Positions 8,067 through 17,444 of a stretch of 64,000 bases of DNA are shown here, piece after piece. The stretch spans positions 4,464,001 through 4,528,000 of the forward strand of contig NZ_CP036319.1 of the NCBI RefSeq assembly GCF_007752935.1, written 5' to 3'. Under the pieces are notes generated by a model. The model ran no database searches and had not been told where the DNA came from. It was given only the letters and a program-made list of their open reading frames with translations. Each line of letters begins with the position of its first letter. Position 1 is the stretch's first letter. This stretch comes from Crateriforma conspicua (GTDB taxonomy: Bacteria > Planctomycetota > Planctomycetia > Pirellulales > Pirellulaceae). Made by a program: the position numbers and the translations under genes.

Positions 8067-9132
8067 CGACCATGTCTTCGACGCGGATGCCACCGCAACG
8101 GCGACCGTATAGACCAGGTTCGACGGTGAAGACTTCACCAGCCAACATCTCACCACCGCCGGCATCCAGCAAAATCGGTTCGTGAACGTCCAAACCGATG
8201 CCGTGTCCGGTGCCGTGCTGGATCGACGGTTCATCGGTGATCGTCCCGCGGCTGGACGGATAGCCCTTTTGCAACAACACCGCTTCGCTGGCATGATGCG
8301 CCTGGTCGGCGGTGACGCCCGGCAATAGCTTGGCGATGCACGCCGATTTGGCTTCCAAAACCGCCGCGTGCATTTCCTTGACCACCGGATCGATGTCGCC
8401 GTGGACGACCGTCCGCGTGCAGTCGCCCCAGTAACGGGTCGCCTCACAACGCGGAAACAAATCCACGACGATCGGCGTTCCGGTCCGCAGTGGTCCGGTG
8501 CCACTGTGGTGACAGTCGGCCACTTGAGGCGCGGTCGCCACGATTGCGCCATGGGGCATCGTGTATTGCAATTTCAAAAATTCCACCGCGGCCAGACTGC
8601 GGACTCGTTCACTGGTCAGGACGGTGCCATCGAGCAACAGTTGGCCTTCGGCGTCGACGGTGGCGTCGGCAATCGTTTCGCACACCATTCGCATCACCGA
8701 TTCGGTGGTCGCCTGGGCCTGCGACAAGTACTCGATCTCTTGATCCGTTTTCGATCGTCGGTCGTTGACGCCAAGGTCGGGGTCGTAGTCGACCGTGACG
8801 CCGGCGGCAGTTAGGTGATGCGCAAAGATCAGCGGCAACGTTCGATCAGCGGACAAATGACCGACGCCGCGATCGCGCACCATGTTGGCCACCGCTGCGG
8901 CGGTCGCCGATTCGCGATCGGCGGGCAAGCCATCGGGGCCGGCATGATCGGCTGGGCAAGATACTTGCAAACCGGGTCGGTTCTGTCGCACGCGATCCAT
9001 CTCCAGATCACGCACAATTCCGAACGCCTGGTCGCCTAGCTGCAAAAACGCGGCCGGGTCGCCCAAGGGGACTCCCAAGCGTCGGTAAAGCGTCGCGTTC
9101 TTGTCGGCAAACCCGGCGATGATGAAATCCAT
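7999..9132 (-). CDS. M24-family metallopeptidase (Xaa-Pro aminopeptidase/dipeptidase-like)
   Basis: The product has 377 residues when started at ATG 9132 (MDFIIAGFADKNATLYRRL); the frame is open 20 codons further but that part is not family-like. The creatinase/aminopeptidase pita-bread fold is recognised from the five metal ligands in order: Asp in VVDLFPR, Asp in GDCTRTV, His in HGTGHGIGLDVHE, Glu in FTVEPGLY and Glu in IRVEDMV. It presumably cleaves Xaa-Pro bonds of peptides in the cytosol using two divalent metal ions. Pro specificity is inferred from family, not from residues. The 3' end is the target of the direct repeat that bounds the islet, and the last 22 residues may come from the inserted DNA. 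It is convergent with the islet genes and followed on the other side by a GntP permease on the same strand. Confidence 0.85.
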   Translation of the reverse strand: MDFIIAGFADKNATLYRRLGVPLGDPAAFLQLGDQAFGIVRDLEMDRVRQNRPGLQVSCPADHAGPDGLPADRESATAAAVANMVRDRGVGHLSADRTLPLIFAHHLTAAGVTVDYDPDLGVNDRRSKTDQEIEYLSQAQATTESVMRMVCETIADATVDAEGQLLLDGTVLTSERVRSLAAVEFLKLQYTMPHGAIVATAPQVADCHHSGTGPLRTGTPIVVDLFPRCEATRYWGDCTRTVVHGDIDPVVKEMHAAVLEAKSACIAKLLPGVTADQAHHASEAVLLQKGYPSSRGTITDEPSIQHGTGHGIGLDVHEPILLDAGGGEMLAGEVFTVEPGLYGRRCGGIRVEDMVVVTPEGPRNLNELNEGLDWRSV

Positions 9133-9220
9133 GGACGTCGATCCAAACGATGATGGGGAAACGAAAGCGGTCAGCGGGCAACATGCCGGCACAGACAGCG
9201 GTCACATTCGAGGTGCCGAA

Positions 9221-10669
9221 TCAACCCGCCATGGGTAGAAAATACGCGAAGCTGACCGTCACCAGTAAGGCCGCCAAGCCCATCGCGGTGCTCATCGGCG
9301 AAATCACCTTCAGCCCCTGAGCCTCCGTCATGCCGCTCATCCGAGTGATCACCCAGAACGCACTGTCGGTCATCCAAGAAACCGGTTTGCTGCCCGCGCC
9401 GATCGCCATCGCCAAGTAGACGGGATGAAAGGGCAACGTGCCGTCGGCGGCAAAACCTTGCATCACGCCGGCGGCGGTGATCATGGCGACCGTGGCACTG
9501 CCCTGCAGGGTTCGAATCGCCACCGTGACGATGAAAGCCAACGGCAGGATCATCAGTCCCGGAACGCCTTCGGCCAATCCTGCGACGGCACCCGCGATGC
9601 CTGCCTGCCGCAACATCGCGCCGAACGCGCCACCGGCCGCAGTGATCAGGATGATTGAACCGGCCGCCGCCAGAGATGTCGCGACCAGCTTGTTTTTTTC
9701 TTTCGGATCACAGTACCGCATCAACAAAAACGACAACGCACAGCCGATCGCCAAGGCGACGTTTTTGTCGCACAGGTTGTCGACGGCTTTGACCCAACCG
9801 CCCGTCGGCGATGACGACGACTGGGCCAGGTACGCAACGGTCGATCCGGTTGCGATCAACACGACCGGCACCACGATGGGCAACAACGACAGCATCAAGG
9901 ACGGCCGGTCGCCGGACGCAGTTTCGCCCAATGCTTGTTTCGCATCATGATCTTGCGTTTCGTCGGGAGTCGCCGCTTCCGGTAAAGGGATTTCGACAAA
10001 GCGATTGATGGTTCTTGCCGCCGCCAATGAAATCACGCTGGTCACACTGCCGATGCCCAAACCGGCAAGCAGCATCGTGCCGACATCCACACCAATGATT
10101 TCCGCCACCTGAAGCGGCCCCGGGGTCGGTGGGACCAGCGAGTGGGCGATCGAACCGCCGGCAAGGATCGCCAGCAAGAACAGCACGTAGTCTTTGCCGA
10201 CCTTTCGTCGCAGCGACTGGGCCAGCGGCACCATCAAGTAGAACACCGTGTCAAAAAAGACGGGCACGCCCAACACGAACGAACTCGCGGCCAACGCCTC
10301 CGGTGCACGCTTTGGTCCGGTCAAACGCAACATCGCATCGACGATCACCGAAGCGGCGCCCGAGGCCATCAATAGACTGCCGATCACGCCGGCCAGCGCG
10401 ATCAACACGCCGACTTTCCCGGCGGTTTCGCCGAACGCGTGGACAAGACGGTCGGCCGCCGATGACTTCACAAAGCTGTCGGCCTGCTGGGCCGTCATTT
10501 TCCCTTTGGCGACTTCCGTTGCCGCGTAATCCTGCAACGCGGCGGGCAACGTCAACAGCCCGACCAACCAGCCGGCCAACAACAGCGTTAAAAATGCGTG
10601 CAGTCGAAAAACTAGAATCGCGGACAATACCGCGACGACCGCAATCGCCACCAACCACCAAACGTGCAT
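9221..10669 (-). CDS. GntP-family permease (gluconate/H+ symporter type)
   Basis: Started at ATG 10669 (MHVWWLVAIAVVAVLSAIL) the product has 482 residues, close to the family's usual 440-460. The frame is open to 10912, but the additional N-terminal 81 residues are polar and not family-like. About 12 hydrophobic helices are seen. GntP-typical stretches are GVPVFFDTVFYLMVPLA, SLVPPTPGP and GSATVAMITAAGVM, all characteristic of gluconate and related sugar-acid or organic-acid symporters in the inner membrane. A larger than usual hydrophilic loop (about residues 225-250, ATPDETQDHDAKQ) interrupts the middle. The substrate cannot be read from sequence. It lies 88 bp upstream of the M24 peptidase gene on the same strand. 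Confidence 0.85.
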   Translation of the reverse strand: MHVWWLVAIAVVAVLSAILVFRLHAFLTLLLAGWLVGLLTLPAALQDYAATEVAKGKMTAQQADSFVKSSAADRLVHAFGETAGKVGVLIALAGVIGSLLMASGAASVIVDAMLRLTGPKRAPEALAASSFVLGVPVFFDTVFYLMVPLAQSLRRKVGKDYVLFLLAILAGGSIAHSLVPPTPGPLQVAEIIGVDVGTMLLAGLGIGSVTSVISLAAARTINRFVEIPLPEAATPDETQDHDAKQALGETASGDRPSLMLSLLPIVVPVVLIATGSTVAYLAQSSSSPTGGWVKAVDNLCDKNVALAIGCALSFLLMRYCDPKEKNKLVATSLAAAGSIILITAAGGAFGAMLRQAGIAGAVAGLAEGVPGLMILPLAFIVTVAIRTLQGSATVAMITAAGVMQGFAADGTLPFHPVYLAMAIGAGSKPVSWMTDSAFWVITRMSGMTEAQGLKVISPMSTAMGLAALLVTVSFAYFLPMAG

Positions 10670-11102
10670 AAACCAATCGATCAAACGTTGAAGGACGAAC
10701 CGGAAACGATGGGCCCACGCCAATCGCCACAGTCGGCCGTTGTTGCTGCGGGCCGCGTGCGAATCCGCCCGACGTGACGAACTGCCGCGATCGGCTACGG
10801 TATCACAGCCAAGGGCAGCTCGGGGCACCGTAGCGTCGACTTCGTGGGGCCGCTTCACGCCATGACGTGTCGGCAAATCCACCACGCGGTCTGTCAGATG
10901 GTTGTGGGACACGGTGGCGCACTAGCGGCGAACATTGCGGGCTCGTACATTGGCCCTGCGTCGCCGAACGGAGCGTGTTTTCCGCGAAAAACGCGGGAAA
11001 ATAAAACATCTTTCGGAGTGAAAAATCACTTCGGAACAGGGTTCCCACAAAGATCATCCGGCGATGCCGTTGCCGCGACCGTTGTTTTAGCGGTCGCATC
11101 GG
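10670..11102. other. Divergent intergenic region between gntP-like gene and sdhC
   Basis: No gene is supported here, only the unlikely N-terminal extension of the permease (to 10912). Near 10979-11005 there is a hairpin with arms ttttccgcg and cgcgggaaaa around AAAAA. A second (11017-11037, arms cggagtga and tcacttcgg) follows. They may belong to the sdhC leader or terminate a transcript. No clear -35/-10 pair was found. Confidence 0.3.
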
Positions 11103-12017
11103 ATGAATACAGTCTTCCAACCAAACAGCAAGAACGTGTCAGACGCAGCGGTCAGCGAAGTAAGCTTTTTCGAGAAACACGAGTTTGCGATCCGCCGGAT
11201 CCACTCTCTGTTGGGTTTGGTTCCCTTGGGCGCATACATGTGTGTGCACTTGGCGACCAACGCCAGCCTGCTCAACGGCGTGGCGACGTTCCAGCGTGCC
11301 GTGTTTTTGATTCACAGCCTGGGGTCCGTATTGCCGCTGGTGGAATGGGGATTCATCTTCCTGCCCCTGTTGTTCCACGCGATCCTTGGCGTCTGGATCA
11401 TTTACACCGGCAAGACCAACAGCAGCCAGTACCGCTTCACCGCAAACAAGCGATACACATGGCAACGCTGGACGGGGATGATCGCGTTTTTGTTCTTGAT
11501 GGTTCACGTGCTGCACCTGCACGGCTGGTTCCACGCCGAACCGTGGCTGGCTTTGATGGAACCGCTGGGGTTGGCCGGATTCAAACCGTACAACGCCGCC
11601 AGCACGTTGATCATGCAGATGGACGGTTTCATCTGGCCGACTTTCTACCTGCTGGGGGTCTTGGCCACAATCTACCACCTGGCCAACGGAATCTGGACGG
11701 CCGGAATCACTTGGGGCCTGTGGATTTCGCCTCAAGCTCAAGAACGTGCCACGAAACTATGTGTGGCCTTCGGACTCGTTTTGACGGTTCTTGGTACGGG
11801 TGCCTGGTGGGCCGCCGTTTCACCGTCGGTTGAAGAAGCCAAGGAAGCCCGCATGATCGAAGACGAGATGTACGAGGCGAACTTGAAGGGCGGTCTGGTT
11901 TACGAAAACGACGAGAAGCGCATTCCCGCGGACAAGGTCCTGGGCGAACCCCATGACGCGAGTGCGGACGACGAATCCCAAGATTCCGCCGACGCCCAAG
12001 CCATGTTGCTGCCCTGA
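11103..12017 (+). CDS. sdhC: Succinate dehydrogenase cytochrome b subunit
   Basis: The 304-residue product is of the single-polypeptide diheme cytochrome b558 type. It anchors SdhAB in the membrane and passes electrons to quinone. Five membrane helices are visible, with His residues at positions expected for heme ligands (H34, H49, H92, H135/H138 and H192, the last in IYHLANG). A charged C-terminal tail of about 65 residues (VEEAKEARMIEDEMYEAN onward) extends beyond the usual core. No sdhD follows, as expected for this type. It is the first gene of sdhCAB, with 91 bp to sdhA. ATG 11103 was chosen because the first helix region follows directly. Confidence 0.93.
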   Translation: MNTVFQPNSKNVSDAAVSEVSFFEKHEFAIRRIHSLLGLVPLGAYMCVHLATNASLLNGVATFQRAVFLIHSLGSVLPLVEWGFIFLPLLFHAILGVWIIYTGKTNSSQYRFTANKRYTWQRWTGMIAFLFLMVHVLHLHGWFHAEPWLALMEPLGLAGFKPYNAASTLIMQMDGFIWPTFYLLGVLATIYHLANGIWTAGITWGLWISPQAQERATKLCVAFGLVLTVLGTGAWWAAVSPSVEEAKEARMIEDEMYEANLKGGLVYENDEKRIPADKVLGEPHDASADDESQDSADAQAMLLP

Positions 12018-12108
12018 TTTTGAACAAAGCCCCCGGCGCGCGTCCCGCCGAGGAAAAAGCATTCACCACCCGATTTTGATTTATTGACCAAGCAAGCGAG
12101 CCGTATTC

Positions 12109-14085
12109 ATGGCAGAGAAACGAGTTGCCGTCGTCGGTGGCGGACTGGCCGGGTTGGCCAGCGTGATGAAACTGACCGAACTGGGTGTCAAAGTCGATTT
12201 GTTCAGCCTGACGCCGGTCAAGCGTTCCCACAGCGTGTGTGCCCAGGGCGGCATTAACAGCTGTAACGACCAGACGCGCCAGCTGGGCGACAGTGAGTGG
12301 AAACACTTCGACGATACTGTGTACGGCGGTGACTTTTTGAACCACCAGCCGCCCGTCAAAGAAATGGCGATGTGGGCGCCCAAGGTGATCGACCTGATGG
12401 ACCGCTTGGGGGTTCCGTTCAACCGCACCGGCGAAGGCTTCATTGATCGGCGTCGATTCGGCGGAACGCTTTACAAACGCACCGCATTCGCCGGCGCAAC
12501 TACTGGCCAACAACTGCTTTATGCTCTGGACGAACAGGTCCGGCGTCAGGAAGCCGAGGGCATGGTGCGAAAGTACGAGTTCTGGGATTTCCTGCGTCCG
12601 ATTTTGGACGAACAAGGCAACTGCCGTGGGATCGTCGCACAAGACATGGTGTCGATGGAAATCCGCAGCTTCCCCGCCGACGCCGCGGTGATGGCAACCG
12701 GTGGTTGCGGACTGGTTTACGGCCGCAGCACGATGAGCGTTTTCTGCAACGGCAGTGCCGCCAGCCGCTGTTTCCAAGCGGGTGCGAAATACGCCAACGG
12801 TGAATTCATCCAAGTTCACCCGACGGCGATCCCCGGTGCCGACAAGCTGCGTTTGATGAGCGAATCGGCTCGCGGCGAAGGCGGCCGAGTCTGGGTGCCG
12901 CGAAAGGCCCAAGACCCGCGTGCTCCGCAAGAAATCCCCGATTCGGATCGCTACTACTTCCTGGAAGAACGGTATCCGGAATACGGCAACTTGGTTCCGC
13001 GTGACATCGCGACCCGCGAAATCTTTGACATCTGTGTCAACGAAGGCCTCAGTGTCGAAGACGATCGGATGTGCGTCTACTTGGACCTGACCCATATTCC
13101 GGCGGCGGAATTGGATCGCAAGCTGGGCGGCATCCTGGAAATCTACGAAAAATTCCAGGGCGTCGATCCTCGGGTCGAACCGATGAAAATCTTCCCCGCC
13201 GTTCACTACAGCATGGGCGGATTGTGGGCCGATTACGTCAAGAGCAGCGATAATGGCCTGGAACCGGGGGCCCCGGAAAACCACATGACCAACATTCCCG
13301 GTTTGTATGCGATCGGCGAATGTGATTACCACTATCACGGTGGAAACCGTCTGGGTGCTAATTCGTTACTGTCGTGCATCTTTACCGGTTTGTTTACCGG
13401 ACCATCGATCGTCAACTACATCGATTCGCAGCCGCACGACGCGGTCTCCCAAGAACTATTGGATTCCGCCCGTCAGGCTGAAGTTGATCGCCACCAACAC
13501 TTGTTGACCGGCAATGAAGGCAGCCAGGAAAACCCGTACCTGATTCACCAGGAACTGGGCGACTTGATGACGCGTGTGGCGACCGTGGTTCGCAAGAACG
13601 ACCAGCTTTCCGAAGCCTTGGTGAAGGTCGACGAACTGCACCAACGTGCGATGAAGGTCAACCTGTCAGACACCGGCGGATGGACGAACCAAAACGTGCT
13701 GTTCGCCAAGGCCCTACAGGACATGTTCCCGCTGGCCAAGTGCATCCTGAAGGGTGCACTGCAACGCGACGAATGCCGCGGTGCCCATTACAAACCTGAT
13801 TTCCAAAAACCACCGCTGACCGCCGAAGACCCGGCCGAACGTCGCCGGCAAGCCGAAGCGTGGTGTGACGAATTCGAAGCCAACAACGAACGTTACTTGA
13901 AGAGTACGATCGCGACTTGGAACGCCGACACGATGCAACCCGACTTGACCTACGAAGACGTCGACACGTCATCGATCCCGCCGCGGCCTCGGCTGTACGG
14001 CTTGGTCGGTGCAGACATCATCGAAGAAGTCTGGAAGGAACGTGCCAAGGCGAAAGCCGAAGCGGGTCAGTACGCCACGACCTGA
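12109..14085 (+). CDS. sdhA: Succinate dehydrogenase flavoprotein subunit
   Basis: The 658-residue product carries an N-terminal dinucleotide fold (VVGGGLAGLAS), the FAD-attachment area (RSHSVCAQGGIN), the substrate-site region (HPTAIPG, RGEGGRVW) and the C-terminal flavin motif GECDYHYHGGNRLGANSLLSC. It oxidises succinate to fumarate and reduces FAD. The length matches the larger B. subtilis/epsilon-proteobacterial type that pairs with a b558 SdhC. It sits between sdhC and sdhB with short gaps (91 and 72 bp), so the three form one operon. Confidence 0.97.
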   Translation: MAEKRVAVVGGGLAGLASVMKLTELGVKVDLFSLTPVKRSHSVCAQGGINSCNDQTRQLGDSEWKHFDDTVYGGDFLNHQPPVKEMAMWAPKVIDLMDRLGVPFNRTGEGFIDRRRFGGTLYKRTAFAGATTGQQLLYALDEQVRRQEAEGMVRKYEFWDFLRPILDEQGNCRGIVAQDMVSMEIRSFPADAAVMATGGCGLVYGRSTMSVFCNGSAASRCFQAGAKYANGEFIQVHPTAIPGADKLRLMSESARGEGGRVWVPRKAQDPRAPQEIPDSDRYYFLEERYPEYGNLVPRDIATREIFDICVNEGLSVEDDRMCVYLDLTHIPAAELDRKLGGILEIYEKFQGVDPRVEPMKIFPAVHYSMGGLWADYVKSSDNGLEPGAPENHMTNIPGLYAIGECDYHYHGGNRLGANSLLSCIFTGLFTGPSIVNYIDSQPHDAVSQELLDSARQAEVDRHQHLLTGNEGSQENPYLIHQELGDLMTRVATVVRKNDQLSEALVKVDELHQRAMKVNLSDTGGWTNQNVLFAKALQDMFPLAKCILKGALQRDECRGAHYKPDFQKPPLTAEDPAERRRQAEAWCDEFEANNERYLKSTIATWNADTMQPDLTYEDVDTSSIPPRPRLYGLVGADIIEEVWKERAKAKAEAGQYATT

Positions 14086-14157
14086 TTCGACAACCGACTT
14101 CAGTTCAATTAATTCATCTCAGTCAGTCACTCGTTCATATCGTTTCAGGATCGCCGG

Positions 14158-15012
14158 ATGATCGCCCAGGAACCGACGCTGAAAAATCGACCGGAATTCA
14201 TCAACGTCCGTATCAAACGTCAAAACGGACCCGGGCAGGAACCGTATTGGGAACTGCACAAGATCAAGTACGAACCGGAAATGAACGTGATCAGCGTTCT
14301 GCAACGGATCGCCGCCCAAGCGACGACCGTTGACGGTAAACGCGTCACCCCGGTGACGTGGGACTGTGGATGCTTGGAAGAGGTGTGTGGCGCGTGCACG
14401 ATGGTCGTCAATGGCCGCGTCCGTCAAAGCTGCAGTGCCTTGGTGGATCGGTTGCTGGCCGATAATCCAGACGAAATCGTTTTGGAACCGATGTCCAAGT
14501 TCCCCGTCATCCGAGACTTGATGGTGGACCGCGAACGACTGTTCCGCGGACTGCAACGCGTCAAGGGTTGGGTGCCGGTCGACAGCTATTACGACATGGG
14601 TCCGGGCGAACGCCAACTGCGTGACACCCAAGAGCAAAACTATCCGCTCAGCCAGTGCATGAGCTGCGGATGTTGCTTGGAAGCATGCCCGCAGTTCCTG
14701 AAGATCGAAGTGCCACGTAAGGAAGGCGAAACCGACGAGCAGTACGAAGCACGCAAGTATGCCGAGTACGACAAGGGATTTGTGGGTGCGAATGCGATTT
14801 CACAGGTGATGTTGTTCAACAACCACCCGACCGGAAAAGCACTGGCCAAAGAGCGTTTGGACGCATTGACCGGGCCGGGCGGCATCGCGACATGTGGCAA
14901 CGCCCAAAACTGCGTGGCGGTTTGTCCGAAAGAAATTCCGCTGACCACATCGATCGCGCGTGCAGGACGTGCGACCACGGTCCACGCGATCAAGAAGTGG
15001 TTCGAGCGTTAG
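14158..15012 (+). CDS. sdhB: Succinate dehydrogenase iron-sulfur subunit
   Basis: The 284-residue product has the plant-ferredoxin-like 2Fe-2S domain with Cys in CGCLEEVCGACTM and a later Cys in RVRQSC. The C-terminal ferredoxin domain binds the other two clusters (CMSCGCCLEACPQF and CGNAQNCVAVCPKEIPL). It carries electrons from SdhA FAD to the SdhC hemes. An AGGA lies 7 bases before ATG 14158. This is the last gene of the operon; two strong hairpins follow. Confidence 0.97.
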   Translation: MIAQEPTLKNRPEFINVRIKRQNGPGQEPYWELHKIKYEPEMNVISVLQRIAAQATTVDGKRVTPVTWDCGCLEEVCGACTMVVNGRVRQSCSALVDRLLADNPDEIVLEPMSKFPVIRDLMVDRERLFRGLQRVKGWVPVDSYYDMGPGERQLRDTQEQNYPLSQCMSCGCCLEACPQFLKIEVPRKEGETDEQYEARKYAEYDKGFVGANAISQVMLFNNHPTGKALAKERLDALTGPGGIATCGNAQNCVAVCPKEIPLTTSIARAGRATTVHAIKKWFER

Positions 15013-15060
15013 TCGCTGGCCACCGGCGACCAACCTGAACAGACCGGCTGATTCCCAGGC

Positions 15061-15087
15061 GGCTTCACTCAAGTAATTGGTGAAGCC
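15061..15087. terminator. Hairpin downstream of sdhB
   Basis: A perfect 8-bp stem GGCTTCAC/GTGAAGCC surrounds an 11-nt loop, 48 bp after the sdhB stop. No T-run follows immediately, so it may be an mRNA-end stabiliser or part of a tandem terminator. Confidence 0.5.
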
Positions 15088-15134
15088 GGTCACGGAAAAT
15101 GGCCGGTCTTATTTTGCGCACCGGCGGCATGAAA

Positions 15135-15155
15135 ACGCCGTCCGAAAGACGGCGT
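15135..15155. terminator. Second hairpin between convergent sdhB and receiver gene
   Basis: A perfect 8-bp GC-rich stem ACGCCGTC/GACGGCGT has a CGAAA loop. It lies 28 bp before the end of the minus-strand receiver gene and could work in both directions. No long T-tract. Confidence 0.5.
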
Positions 15156-15183
15156 CCGGTGTAAGACGCTGTCCTGTGTCGAA

Positions 15184-15636
15184 CTAGACCGACGCCAGTG
15201 TCGGCGTGCTGTGAACCATCAGCGTCTTTTGATTGCGGACGACTCGCAGGAACTCGGCTTCGCTGACCGGTTTGGCGATGTAATCGTTGACCTGCAATTC
15301 TTCGCAGCGTGCTTTCAGCGCCGGATCATCGGCGGCGGTCAACACGACGGTGGTCAGCCCCAGCCGGTTCTTGGGGATCTCCGGCAACATTTCAAGAATG
15401 TCGATCCCGGTGCCGTCGGGCAACATCATGTCCAGCAGCAACAGATCGGGGGTGGGGGCCCGTGCGAAAACACCTTCACGCCGCAGAAATTTCATCGTTT
15501 CTGCCACATTGCGGCATAAGGTCACACGATGGTGAACACCGCTGCTGCGAAGGGCGTGAATCGTGACGCGGGCATCCATCAAGCCGTCTTCGACCAACAG
15601 GATCTCCATCGGCTTGGTTCGTGAATCACCCAACAT
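15184..15636 (-). CDS. Stand-alone response-regulator receiver protein
   Basis: The 150-residue product is a single CheY-like receiver domain of the Rcp1 type. Visible residues are the acidic pair in LLVEDG, phospho-acceptor Asp69 in LLLLDMMLPDG, a Thr in VVLTAA and Lys122 in YIAKPVS. There is no output domain, so it acts by protein contact. ATG 15636 is preferred over an in-frame TTG at 15651 because GAAGAGG lies 6 bases upstream. No histidine kinase is adjacent. The hemerythrin-like gene follows upstream on the same strand after 191 bp, which could be chance. Confidence 0.88.
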   Translation of the reverse strand: MLGDSRTKPMEILLVEDGLMDARVTIHALRSSGVHHRVTLCRNVAETMKFLRREGVFARAPTPDLLLLDMMLPDGTGIDILEMLPEIPKNRLGLTTVVLTAADDPALKARCEELQVNDYIAKPVSEAEFLRVVRNQKTLMVHSTPTLASV

Positions 15637-15827
15637 GTTCGGCCTCTTCAATTTCGGATTCCTCTGACAGATTGCATGTTAAGGCGAATCGCAATGCGGC
15701 GAAAACAGCGGAATTTCCGGCTTCGCCCGCACCCATCGGCGTCAAACGCCGGCGAAAGGTGCCGGGCTGCCCGGACCGGCCATTTTCAACGGTCCATTTT
15801 CGGTCGTCACGACGACCCGCCTTCATT

Positions 15828-16307
15828 TTAATTACCCGCCGACGCAATCAGATCGGCTTCCAGCTGTTCGTGTTGCCGCAGCCGAGCGTCGAAGGCTTCC
15901 ACGGCGGCGATCAGCCCCCGAAATCCCTCGATGCCAACACCGCGGTACTGCAGTTCCTCTGCCTGTTCGGCCAGCTCGCTTAGCCGCAGGTACAGTTGGC
16001 AATGCTGGTCATGGGCCAGCGACGTCTTTTGAAAGTGTTCCGGATCGGTCAGCATCCGCACCGAGCTGCCGACCGGGATTTCGACAAACCCGTAAGCCTC
16101 TTCTAGCGCAAACTGCATCGACAATTGGTCACGCAGCGTGTCCAGCAGCCGGGTCAACGAGCGGACCGTGGCCGCAGATCCGTCCTCCGTTTCGCACGTC
16201 TGCCGCAGCTGGTGGATGGTTTGCCACAGATCAGGATTGCTGTCCTTGATTTCCTGAAGGAACGCGGGATTCACCACCAGCGTCCGTTTTTCGGTCATCG
16301 TCGCCAT
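15828..16307 (-). CDS. Hemerythrin-like (HHE-type) small protein
   Basis: The 159-residue all-alpha product has an AHDQHCQLYLRL segment and a C-terminal RQHEQLEADL segment, similar to the H-x3-H and HExxE metal-ligand signatures of hemerythrin/HHE proteins. The expected first-helix His is not obvious, so metal binding is uncertain. ATG 16307 is preceded by AGGAAGAAG, a good ribosome site; the in-frame ATG 16298 is an alternative. If the family call is right, the role would be oxygen, nitric oxide or metal sensing in the cytosol. Confidence 0.55.
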   Translation of the reverse strand: MATMTEKRTLVVNPAFLQEIKDSNPDLWQTIHQLRQTCETEDGSAATVRSLTRLLDTLRDQLSMQFALEEAYGFVEIPVGSSVRMLTDPEHFQKTSLAHDQHCQLYLRLSELAEQAEELQYRGVGIEGFRGLIAAVEAFDARLRQHEQLEADLIASAGN

Positions 16308-16592
16308 GGTCGTTCGCTTCTTCCTGATGGATGGGAACACAGCGTTCGGAAATGGCTGCGGTCAGTGATCAGAATACCGCAACGGACGGAACGAGACACA
16401 TCGCGGCCTCGGCACGTTTTTGCATTCCCTGCGCTGCCGTAGAGAAGACTTTCATCAGACGTCAGTGGGCGGCCGGCGTCAAGTTTTTTCTGCCGCCCGG
16501 CGTTCCGCCCGCACCACAAGTTTCGGCCAGCATCGCGAGCGATATCGCCCAACGGATACCTGACCACTAGGATCGAAACCGATCGATCGGCG

Positions 16593-17444
16593 TCACACCG
16601 ACCGGGTGAATAATCCGTACCAAATGATGCAGCGAATCGCGCTGACACCATCCCGCCAGCCGATTTTTTTCCCTTCGCCGTACCAACGATGGCGATAGCG
16701 AATGGGTTTTTCGGCAAACCGCAGCCGGGCACGTGAAAACCGAGCCGTCAGCTCGATTTCAATACCGAAACGATTTTCGCCGCATGCCGCCGCGGTGCGC
16801 CGGAACACGTCTCCGCGGGCCATCTTGTAGCACGTTTCGACGTCGGTCAGCCGTGGTCCGATCAGCATCCCGGACAAATTACTCAGGAAGCGATTGACCA
16901 TTTGGTGCCACCAGGGAGACACCAGGCGGTCGGCCGATCCGTAGCGGGTTCCATACACCACGTCGGCCTCATTCTGCACGATCGGGCGCAAGAGCCGGCG
17001 AAAGTCCTGGGGATCATACTCCAGGTCCGCGTCCTGGATCACGACGACGTCACCGTCGGTGGCCGCAACGCCGGTTCGGATCGCCGCGCCTTTGCCGCGG
17101 TTGACCGGATGTTCAAGAACCACCACGCGGGCGTCACAGGCCGCTGGCAAGTCGCCACCGGCCGACAGCGACGCGGCGATCTGGTGAAGCTGCTGGGCCG
17201 AATCGTCGCTGCTGCCATCGTCGACCAAAACGATCTGCAGCGGCAGCCCCGTTGCAATCAGACGATCGATCACCATTCGCACCGTCGACGCTTCGTTGTA
17301 GACAGGCACGACGACCGAAAGGGTGAATCCGTCGGGCAGAGAAAAGTAGTTCAGCGTGTCGCAAAAATGATCACCGAATTGACGTCGACACTGCTGGACG
17401 AACGACTCGGTCCACGCCTCAGCGGCGGACACACCCGAGACCAA
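16593..17444 (-). CDS. Family 2 glycosyltransferase (dolichyl-phosphate-sugar synthase-like)
   Basis: The product of about 283 residues has a GT-A domain: VVVPVYNEAST for nucleotide binding, VLVDDGSSDDS, NRGKGAAIRTG and VVIQDADLEYDP (the DxD metal site), then the YGTRYG segment. It lacks C-terminal membrane helices, so it resembles DPM1/GtrB-like enzymes that load a lipid carrier with a sugar from a nucleotide sugar. No ATG precedes the fold: the frame is closed at 17507 and only TTG 17444 or GTG 17432 (or a rarer codon) can start it. TTG is used here with low confidence in the exact start. Confidence 0.83.
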   Translation of the reverse strand: MVSGVSAAEAWTESFVQQCRRQFGDHFCDTLNYFSLPDGFTLSVVVPVYNEASTVRMVIDRLIATGLPLQIVLVDDGSSDDSAQQLHQIAASLSAGGDLPAACDARVVVLEHPVNRGKGAAIRTGVAATDGDVVVIQDADLEYDPQDFRRLLRPIVQNEADVVYGTRYGSADRLVSPWWHQMVNRFLSNLSGMLIGPRLTDVETCYKMARGDVFRRTAAACGENRFGIEIELTARFSRARLRFAEKPIRYRHRWYGEGKKIGWRDGVSAIRCIIWYGLFTRSV

